Assembly (NCBI GenBank): GCA_021014325.1
Contig: CM037469.1
Location: 12,342,663-12,406,662, forward strand
Direction of reading: 5' to 3'
Origin: Plazaster borealis
Lineage: Eukaryota; Echinodermata; Asteroidea; Forcipulatida; Labidiasteridae
Length of the DNA: 64,000 nt
The notes below the pieces were generated by a model. The model was not told the origin of the DNA. It searched no databases and worked only from the letters and a program-made list of their open reading frames with translations. Of the stretch, positions 56,741 through 64,000 are shown piece by piece. A program made the position numbers and the translations under genes. Each line of letters begins with the position of its first letter. Positions within the stretch are counted from its first letter, which is position 1.

Positions 56741-57221
56741 GTTACTCTCTAAAAGCTTCAAGGTCAGAATTTACCCAGATTCCCGAATCCAGGGGCCTGA
56801 CCCATATCCGGGTCAGGTTGACCCATATCCGGGTCAGGTTGACCCATATCCGGGTCAGCCTGACCCATTTCCGGGTCAGCCTGACCCATATCCGGGTCAG
56901 CCTGACCCATATCCGGGACAGCCTGACCCTATATCCGGGTCAGCCTGACCCATATCCGGGTCAGCCTGACCCATATCCGGGTCAGCCTGACCCATATCCG
57001 GGTCAGCCTGACCCATATCCGGGTCAGGTTGACCCATTTCCGGGTCAGCCTGACCCGGAAAGTGGTTGCAAAATGGGATTTTTACTCGAATTCTGCGTAC
57101 TTTTGACCCCTTTCTGGGTCGTTGTGACACAGATCCTAGTCATACTGACCCAGAAATGGGTCAGGCCCCACGGAACCCTGATTCGGGTCAATTCTGAACT
57201 GGAAGTTCTGCGAGTGTAGTA
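56741..57221. mobile_element. MITE with an expanded 21-bp internal array
   Basis: The ends (left 'actctctaaaagcttcaagg', right 'ggaagttctgcgagtgtagt') are degenerate inverted repeats related to the MITE at 36760. The right part shares 'gacccagaaatgggtcaggc' with it. It lies in an ASIC-gene intron. Confidence 0.65.
56800..57056 (+). repeat. 21-bp tandem array of gggtca/tgaccc palindromes
   Basis: The unit is 'tgacccatatccgggtca' plus a 3-base spacer (gcc or ggt). At the unit junctions GGGTCAnnnTGACCC occurs 11 times perfectly and once with one change (near 56915). Spacing is 21 bp, with one 22-bp step. Overlapping ORFs through the array are by-products of the period. Confidence 0.93.
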
Positions 57222-57338
57222 CTTCATGGTGTGGCTAAACAAAATCATTAATGTAACGGGAGTGTAATTTTACCACATTAGACATTACACGACTGTGGAT
57301 TGCAAGGATGAAAACGTTAGGTTAACACAACTGAATAC

Positions 57339-57467
57339 CTGATCTATGTCAATAAAAATGGAGAGTCCGTTGCCCTCCCCTGCTTGGTGAGCTTGAAGGA
57401 TGGGTGCATCTATGCCCGAGTTGAACGTCCAACAGTTGCCGAATGACGTAAACACGTGCGTGAAATT
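57339..57467 (-). CDS. ASIC/DEG-ENaC channel, exon with the GxC(Y/W)TFN motif
   Basis: 43 codons, phase 0 to phase 0, acceptor TTCTTAACTAG, donor GATCAG|GTATTC. It encodes 'NFTHVFTSFGNCWTFNSG' and 'GEGNGLSIFIDIDQ'. This is the diagnostic ASIC stretch FTxVFTxxGxCYTFNSG...GxGNGLxIxLDIxQ, with Trp in place of the usual Tyr. NFT is a potential glycosylation site. Confidence 0.95.
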
Positions 57468-57989
57468 CTAGTTAAGAATTAAGAGGATAGAACTGTCAAT
57501 AGAGGGATTGCAAATGACGTCATTGGCCGTCATCGTTGATGACTAACAGTGGGAAAAGTGCCACCCAATGATAGCCTTTCACGCGTGCACGTTTCATCAA
57601 CGATAGCGGCCAATAAAAGGGTTCTATAATGGTGACATTTTAAAACACGGACGTGTGAATTGACTGCAAATCTCCGTGTGAAATTGATGCGAGGTCAAAG
57701 GTACATATGGCAGCATCCGGTAAGGCAGGTATCTGGCGTTATTCTCCAGCCTAAAACACAAAGAACAAACAGTGCACGGTAAAACCTTACAATAAGCACC
57801 AGTCTAAATGATCATCACTGCTTATTCAACATTTTAGCTAAAGCTAGGAATACAACAGAGTCCCCAGAAATGGGTCAGGGCCCACGGGCACCGGAACCTG
57901 AGTCCGTTCTGACCCGGTAGTTTTTAGAGTAGCGCAGTTCGCCCATACCCAGTGGAGGTTTTTAAACAAGAACCCCAAAGTAGACTGAC
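57468..57989. other. Intron sequence with repeat fragments
   Basis: 57670-57755 is a copy of the dispersed repeat also seen at 50816. 57855-57935 is the right end of a tacactctaaa-type MITE ('cagaaatgggtcagggccca', 'gtagtttttagagta'). Confidence 0.55.
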
Positions 57990-58221
57990 CTCCGCATAAC
58001 ACCGTTTCCCTCGCCACTGGCAATCAATAAGTGCGTGGTGAATACTGAAGCCCGCCCTCATCGTAAATTCAGTAAAGTTGAACTTCGTGCTGGCGTTTTC
58101 ATTCTGTTGGAAGTCTGACGAATTTTGTTGTGACGAGTAAGCATCCCAATCGTAGTCAGCAGTGAGTAAGATGTACTTCACATAATTGTATTCCTCCTCT
58201 GATAATTGACTTTCGCGATAC
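57990..58221 (-). CDS. ASIC/DEG-ENaC channel, first exon visible in the window
   Basis: Acceptor AACTTTACAG, donor GCGGAG|GTCAGT; one leading base plus 77 codons. The peptide begins 'YRESQLSEEEYNYVKYIL' and later has 'FNFTEFTMRAGFSIHHALID' and 'CQWRGKRCYAE'. The last part matches the ASIC pattern F-x-x-EF-x-x-R-x-GH-x(3)-ML-x-C-x-F-x-G-x-x-C. Gln/Asn/Ser-rich loop residues and NST/NFT sites suggest a glycosylated extracellular loop. The N-terminus, TM1 and start codon must lie at higher coordinates, probably beyond 64000, since no ATG-initiated candidate was seen. Confidence 0.9.
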
Positions 58222-58609
58222 CTGTAAAGTTTCCGAGAACATTTCGTGTATTTTAAGACTGTATAGGTTTTCAAGGTCATATTCGGTAATAAGAGAGGTC
58301 CCCAAAAACTGTCTAAGCGTTAGAACCCCTCCTACATATATAAAATATTGTTATATGTTTGCATTTCCCAATGATTTTTCTAATTGAGTTCTTTACATGC
58401 CCAGCTGATGTCTAGGATTATTTGAGCCTTGATTTAGTTTTGCATATAAGTAATGATTAATTGATTGGCGTTAATGTAAAAATAATAATACAAAACAAAG
58501 AGTTTCCATTTTCCTCTTATACTCACAATACTAAATTATCTTATGATCAAAGTAAATAATCAACATCGCCCTAACATCTTTATACTTTGGTGTTCTAAAG
58601 ACGACAAAA

Positions 58610-58706
58610 TGTGCGTCGCGTCGTGCCGTCGCGTCGCTTGTGCCGTCACCCGTCACGTCGTTTGTCGCGTCGTGCCGTCGCCCGTCGCGTCCCGCCGTGC
58701 CGTCGC
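58610..58706 (+). repeat. GC-rich simple repeat (cgtcg words)
   Basis: Short units 'gtcgcgtcgtgccgtcg' and 'cccgtcgcgtc' repeat irregularly, giving a CpG-dense island in otherwise AT-rich sequence. Confidence 0.85.
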
Positions 58707-58814
58707 CCTTTTTCTAATTAGGTATAGTACTTGTTTCACACTCGACACATGGATAAGCTTTGTAACTGACAACAATTAAAAAGCTTTTTGAACATCTTGA
58801 GTGCTTTTCGGTCC

Positions 58815-59466
58815 TATTATTTTTGCTTTGCTTGCCCTTAAAAATAACTCTTGATTTTCTCTCGCATTTAGGCTCTATCAAATACCATTATTTTACTTTG
58901 CTTGTCCTTCGAAAGACCCTCTTTATGATGCATTTAGGCTCTAACAAATACCATCATACTATTATGTTTACTTTGCTTGTCCTTCATAAAAAAACCTTTA
59001 TGATACAAATATGCTCTATCAAATACCATCATACTATTAATTTGTCTTTGCTTGTCCTTCAAAAAAGCTTGTCATGAGATGCATTTAGGCCCTATCAATA
59101 CCGTTAAAATCTGTTTTTGTTGTCACTATGGTCTCTTCTACTTGCTTGCACACGGCCACATGTATGGTTTCACTCTTCCTTCTATAAACATACATATTAG
59201 TTACATTCATATGAATACTCATTCAATATTTGCTAGGGAGACCAACATATTTGTTACTGCATTTTATATGGTTTTATCCAGATTATTTTCATTGAGAATT
59301 TGAAAAATACTTTTATAAATCTGAATAAAACCATATATGGCCTACAGGGTGAAACCATACACTCCTGTAGCCGTCTGCAAACAAGTCATGAGAAGAGACC
59401 ATAGTGTGACCACGAAAAACAAATTTTAACGGTATTTGATAGGGCCTCAATGCATCATAAAGAGGT
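58815..59466. mobile_element. Foldback MITE with tandemly repeated outer end
   Basis: The left arm (59075-59178: 'gcatttaggccctatcaata', 'cactatggtctcttct') and right arm (59345-59456: 'agaagagaccatagtgtgac', 'tttgatagggcctcaatgca') are inverted. The outer part of the left arm is repeated about four times at ~70-bp spacing (58815-59075; 'tttactttgcttgtccttc'). Confidence 0.75.
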
Positions 59467-59550
59467 TAAAAATTACCCAGAATGCTGTGGCAGGGTTAAT
59501 CTATAAGGTTTTTAAACGTTGCGTTATTCTATTTCGAGGGAAATTGAAAA

Positions 59551-61942
59551 GCAAAGAGTCTCCTCTCCTTTGACCAAAACTTAGAATTATGTGAGGCTCC
59601 ACTGGCAAGTTGCACCTGTATTGCAAAAATTTGTGGTATTTTAGGCATTTCTACAAGGTACAAAAATATGTCATACTGTCGGGGCCATTAAAAAAAAATT
59701 GCCCGCCGAAAAAGTTTCATCGAACAATTTTTCAATTCACAATTCACGATGATAAAATCCTGTGACTTAAAATTCTGCTGAGCATTCTGGGGAAAAAAAT
59801 ACAGAGGCTTAAAGAAGCCATGTGCCTTAAATCATTTTCTAACAGTCTGGAGAATTTTTTTTTAAACCCTCAATCATTTATTATTAATAACATTGAAATT
59901 TAAACATTGGCTTGGTGATTCAAATATCTCTGTTTATTGATATGCTTTATTATAAATGTTAAGAAACATAAAAAGATTCAAAACTTTTTTTAAAATCAGA
60001 TTTGAAAGCCAAGACTTATTGACACTTTTTTTTTTAACTTTTTTTTTTTAGTTTTTGCAAATTACCATCGTAATTTTTAAAATTAAATAAAAAATATTTT
60101 GAATAAAATGAAGACAACTGTTGGCTATAGAGTCATACACAACGTCTCACAGAACACTTGAAGTCACTGCAGATGTTTCTTCTGCGTATGGCTTCACCAG
60201 GACACCATACTTTCTTGTTTGCCTCGAAAACAGGTCAAACTCAAAACACGGGGACGCTATTGAAGTCATCGAAGATCGGTGCGTGGTGTGAAAGTTTCAA
60301 TGTCTATCAAGTTTTAATATATTTTTACATACTTCTTATAAACAAAGGAAGGTAATTAGGGCATCAGTTGATATATGGCATCATTATTATTTTTTTGTTC
60401 AAAGAAAAAGGCATAGTACATCGAAAACCGGACACGGGAGGATAGACCTTTCTTTTGTTGATAAACAAACCGCGCTGGTTGGCATGGACGGCCGAATGTT
60501 AGCAAAACATTCAATCGTGTTAACAGATATTGTGTCCAAATTCAACATTTCTGTTAACTTTCAATCAACCAAAAATGCATACCATGATTGGTTGTTTTGC
60601 TTCCAACAAATTCAACACTATTTTAGAATATTTGTGTAACATTATTACAAACTGTGGCTATCTGCTTATGCTTTGCATTTATGGCTTTCCATAGTTTTCC
60701 AACCTCGGTTGGCAAAAACTCGGGCTGTGACGTGTCAAAAGAAAGGTCTATAGCGCTCTATGGTCTTTGGTGAGAAACTAGCTAAAAAGATGGCAGAATC
60801 GGAGCCAGAAGTTGCGCCATATGCTGGTGAGCCAATTTGTTGTTCTTGCAAAAATACTTGCCAGAGAGGAAAGATTGGAAAGCGAGGAGCTTGCCCATGC
60901 AAGAGTGTTTTACAACACTGCACAGCTGCCTGCAATTGTGGCACCAAGAAAAGAAAGTGCATCAATAAACACCAACACTGAGCCTAAATGAGCGTTTGAA
61001 ATAACGCGCGCCCTGTGCATAGGCCTACGTGCAGTTTCTCTATTGAAAGGTCAAAGTGCATAAATAAATGTAATATCGTACAGTGACCGGTTTTCGGGGT
61101 ACTATAGCTTTTTCTTTGAATTAAAAAAAGAAAAAAGATGCCATATATCAACTAATGCCCTAATTGGCTTCCTTTGTTTATAAGAAGTATGCAAACATAC
61201 ATTAAAACTTGATAGACATTGAAACTTTCACACCACGCACTGATCTTCGATGACTTCAATAGCGTCCCATTTGTTTTGAGTTTTACCTGTTTTCAAGGCA
61301 AACAAGAAAGTATGGTGTCCCGGTGAAGCCATACGTGGAAGAAACATCTGCAGTGACTACAAGTGTTCTGTGAGACTTTGTGTATGACTCTATAGCCAGC
61401 AGTTGTCTTCATTTTATTCAAAATATTTTTTATTTAATTTTAAAAATTACCATGGTAAAGTGTAAATGTGTAAATATTTCTTGGCTTTCAAATCTGATTT
61501 TTATTTAGTTTTGTGTCGTTTTATGTTTCTTAACATTCATAAAAAAGCATACAAATAAACAGTGATAATTGAATCAACAATCCGATGTTTAAATTTTGAC
61601 ATTAATAATAATAATGACATGAGGGTTACAACAAAAAATTCTCCAGACTATTAGAAAATGATATAAGGCACATGGCTTCTTTAAGCCTCTGTATTTTTTC
61701 CCCAGAATGCTCAGCAGAATGTTCAGTCACATGATTTGATCATCGTGAATTGTGAATTGAAAAAGTGTTTGATGAAACTTTTTCGGTGGGCAATTTTTTT
61801 GTTATGGCCCCGACAGTATAACATATTTTTGTACCTTGTAGAAATGCCTAAAATACCTCAACTTCTTGCATTTACAAGTGCAACTAACCAGTGGAGCCTT
61901 ACATGTTTCTAAGTTTTGGTCGCAGGAGAGGAGACTCTTTGC
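59551..61942. mobile_element. 2.4-kb foldback element with ~0.9-kb inverted arms
   Basis: The left arm (59551-60432, from gcaaagagtctcctctcctt) is the diverged reverse complement of the right arm (61083-61942, to 'aggagaggagactctttgc'). Matching stretches include 'gatatatggcatc', 'catcgaagatcggtgcgtgg' and 'gcctctgtattttttcccc'-type words. The ~650-bp centre holds a short inner inverted repeat (60443-60458 against 60738-60753, atagacctttctttt) and a cysteine-rich ORF. No transposase was found. No target duplication is obvious. Confidence 0.8.
60760..60981 (+). CDS. Small cysteine-rich protein, CXC/TCR-like, inside the foldback element
   Basis: 73 codons from ATG to TGA. After ~25 residues the frame has ten Cys in the order CCxC-x(3)-C, CxC, C-x(3)-CxC, C ('GEPICCSCKNTC', 'GACPCKSVLQHC', 'TAACNCGTKKRKC'). 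This resembles the zinc-binding CXC/TCR (tesmin/TSO1-like) repeats and the cysteine-rich tails of some transposon-linked proteins, though it lacks their usual spacing. It could be a stand-alone ORF, the last exon of a longer captured gene, or chance preservation. Function is unknown. Confidence 0.5.
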   Translation: MVFGEKLAKKMAESEPEVAPYAGEPICCSCKNTCQRGKIGKRGACPCKSVLQHCTAACNCGTKKRKCINKHQH

Positions 61943-62322
61943 TTGGCAAGTCAAAACCACAAAAATTGTATCTAGGGACTGTTTACATCGCGCACAGAGA
62001 GGTAAAAGATTTGCCCCGATTTCAGGGGCACCCCGACTACAGGACCTCCTACGATACAATCATTACGAGTGAAACACTCACTCGAACATGAAAACACGAC
62101 GAAAAACGCTAGACACAGGCAATGGCGCGTATCGTGTGTATAAACCCATGCCATTGCAATAGCACGTATCGTGTGTATAAACCCATGCTATTGCAATAGC
62201 ACGTAGGCCCCTTTCTATATTTAGACTACGCCCTCCGGGATAGTAACAGCTATCGTCGCACTGGGTGAAAGGCAAATATGCTTGGCAAGCATTTTTCGTT
62301 CGCGCGTCTGACGATACAGCGT
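61943..62322. other. Non-coding; short tandem duplication
   Basis: 62100-62205 contains about 2.5 copies of a ~42-bp unit ('gcgcgtatcgtgtgtataaa', 'cccatgccattgcaatagc'). No gene was recognised. Confidence 0.55.
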
Positions 62323-62818
62323 CTTTAGGGTCTGTAGGCCTATAATGTTTGGTATAATGACTCTGAAAATTAATGGCAATAAACATTTACTTGGTAAGAA
62401 GTACCGTCAGCAGCTTTGGGTATTATAATGCCTTTTGGGAATTGTTCACTTCGAAGTATACTGCGTTTATGGGAAAAGACTCTGAAAATTAATGGCAATA
62501 AAAAAAGGAGTACAGTCAGCAGCTTTGTGTAGTAAAATGCCTTTGGAAATTTTTCACTTCGAAGTACTGCGTTTATGGGAAAAGATTTCACTTTTTATCC
62601 CCCAAAATTTGAATCTGAGAAGCGTTACTGCAGTAACGTTTCTCAGATTGTGTATTCCAATTGCATATTACTCTTCCTGCGTGGACATAACCGCTCCAGA
62701 TTTTCGGCAATAATTATCTCAAACACGCTACAAACTTTTGAAATAAAATTTTCACAGGTTAGTTTTATGGTATATATCTACAACTTTATAGGATTGAAAC
62801 AAACAGTGAGATTTCTAC
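62323..62818 (-). mobile_element. MITE family B, copy with an internal duplication
   Basis: Shares 'gactctgaaaattaatggca', 'actgcgtttatgggaaaaga' and 'attccaattgcatattactc' with the copy at 28211. The first ~115 bp (62350-62480) are repeated directly (62480-62585). Confidence 0.8.
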
Positions 62819-63321
62819 GAAAAGCTGATGTGACTTCGATTGCTGTTCGAGTGGACTGGTAAATTGAATGGTTTCTAAGTATCAAGAGAACATTTCGCTA
62901 TGGCTTGCACATTAACGGGACACGTTGCCTTCGATAAAGGCGCTTTGGGCTATAAAAAGCGTTTCTTATGAGATTAATTATGGTTGCAAAGATCCACACT
63001 TAATAAGCCTCAAAATGTGGTGGTTTTCCTTTTGCTTCGTAAATTAACATGGTCCGGCATTTTGTGCAGTCCAAAATTTGGTTCTACAAAATGGAGGACC
63101 GTGTTAGTTCACGAAGTAAAAGGAAAACCACACAATTTCCAGGCACATTTGTGTGGATCATTATATTCTACTTTTAAAACTTGTTTTCAACCATAAATTT
63201 ATTTTATAACAAACACTTTGTAAAGCCCAATATCGCCCAATCCAAGGCAACATGTTCCTTTGAGTGAAAATGGATGACCCTTTTGATGGGCTTTCAATTT
63301 AGCACGAAATATAAAACGCAA
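62819..63321. other. Non-coding sequence
   Basis: The 63020-63150 part is weakly self-complementary ('aaaatgtggtggttttccttt' region against 'aaaaggaaaaccacacaa'), perhaps an old foldback repeat. No gene was seen. Confidence 0.4.
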
Positions 63322-63724
63322 GGTACAAGTGACCCGTTTATTTTCCGAAAATGACATAGAAAACCTTTATTTATAGCCTTAAAATAAACAACTCAATAGA
63401 TAGATAAATAAATACATAAAAGCATGCAAGGTCGAATAGGCAAACCCACGTCGCCATGGATGGGTGGTTTCAGACAAGGATGTCCTTTATCGCCCCTTTT
63501 GTTCTCTATCTGCGCTGAAGGCTTAGCCAGTATGATTAGAAATAATGATAATATCAAAGGTTTTCCTGTTCCTAATTGCAATCATTATAACAAAGGTACA
63601 AGTTACCCGCTTATTTTCCGAAAATGACATAGAAAACCTTTATTTATAGTCTTAAAATAAACAACTCAATAGAAGCATGCAAGATCGAATAGGCAAACCC
63701 ACGTCGCCATGGATGGGTGGTTTC
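63322..63724 (+). repeat. Tandem duplication enclosing a LINE fragment, 275-bp period
   Basis: 'ggtacaagtgacccgtttat' through 'ggatgggtggtttca' (63322-63473) recurs at 63597-63724, with the (GATA)n/(AAAT)n stretch missing from the second copy. Confidence 0.8.
63424..63580 (+). pseudogene. LINE reverse-transcriptase fragment
   Basis: The frame encodes 'GFRQGCPLSPLLFSICAEGL' and 'ASMIRNN', the RT motif between fingers and palm (G-x-R-Q-G-x-P-L-S-P-x-L-F) of L1/RTE/Jockey-type LINEs. The catalytic YxDD motif and everything else are absent, so this is a dead fragment. Confidence 0.85.
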
Positions 63725-63786
63725 ACTTTACTGCTTTATTACTCATGCATTATATTCTATTCAGAGTTCCCTTAACCATTTGATTT

Positions 63787-64000
63787 AAACGGAAAGTATA
63801 CCTTTGGTTTTTGGAACCGTTCGATTGTTTTAATCCTATATATAAATGTAGATATACAATAAAAATAACCTGTGAAAATTTAATTTCAAAAGGTGGTCAC
63901 GTTTTTGAGATATCGCCGAAAATCCAGAGCGGCTATATTCATGCACGCAGGAAGAATAACCTTAATTAAAAATACACAATCTGAGAAACGTATCTGACAG
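63787..64000 (+). mobile_element. MITE family B, copy 5, cut by the window end
   Basis: Starts 'aagtatacctttggtttttg' and continues with 'cctgtgaaaatttaatttca', 'cgcaggaagaataacc' and 'tacacaatctgagaaacgta', colinear with the copy at 19561. Confidence 0.8.

Noticed and set aside
56679..57219. Proline/Asp-rich repetitive ORFs (GQPDPYP-type repeats)
   Set aside because: They follow from the 21-bp palindromic array, have no start context or conserved flanks, and run through MITE ends.
60735..60965. Minus-strand ORF opposite the Cys-rich ORF
   Set aside because: Antisense shadow of the cysteine-rich frame; no motif of its own.

Overview
The window looks like genomic DNA of a marine invertebrate deuterostome. 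An echinoderm, probably a sea star, fits best. The evidence is AT-rich non-coding sequence, small exons with GT-AG introns, many short inverted-repeat transposons ending in the motif acgtttggtaatt, tRNA-derived SINEs, Ty3/Gypsy and LINE debris, an acid-sensing (DEG/ENaC) channel gene and an intronless rhodopsin-type receptor. The species call is inference. Nothing prokaryotic or viral was seen.

Layout. 1-5315: minus-strand Ty3/Gypsy element with one LTR, gag and pol broken by frameshifts, running off the left edge. 5.8-23 kb: scattered minus-strand exons of at least one gene; the exon at 5824-5943 resembles MINDY (FAM188-type) deubiquitinase-family proteins, and an ATG exon with a good donor lies at 20006-20155. 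Between them sit SINEs, MITEs, a LINE remnant and a striking 36 x 57 bp tandem array (17344-19395). 23-35 kb: MITEs, a foldback element with tRNA-like arms, and a ~4 kb repeat block (29447-33471) rich in inverted ETS-type and CRE-type motifs, followed by a small hairpin array. 35.4-36.7 kb: a complete single-exon GPCR gene with TATA box and poly(A) signal. 37-47 kb: MITEs, a tandem triplication of a LINE reverse-transcriptase piece, a second hairpin array and three LTR-like insertions, two with target-site duplications.

48.1-58.2 kb: seven minus-strand exons of an ASIC-type channel, from the finger/palm region through the second membrane segment with its GAS filter to the stop codon. The N-terminal/TM1 exon and one short linker exon were not found. 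Introns carry foldback elements and a 21-bp array holding about a dozen perfect GGTCAnnnTGACC palindromes. 58.6-62 kb: a GC-rich simple repeat, a foldback MITE, and a 2.4 kb element with ~0.9 kb inverted arms around a small cysteine-rich ORF. 62-64 kb: more MITEs and a duplicated LINE fragment.

The genes do not form a functional cluster. They are ordinary eukaryotic loci (a proton-gated-type channel, a peptide/amine-class receptor of unknown ligand, a possible deubiquitinase relative) in a transposon-rich landscape. The most unusual content is in the repeats. Exon limits come from reading splice signals and protein-family similarity by eye; no search was run.
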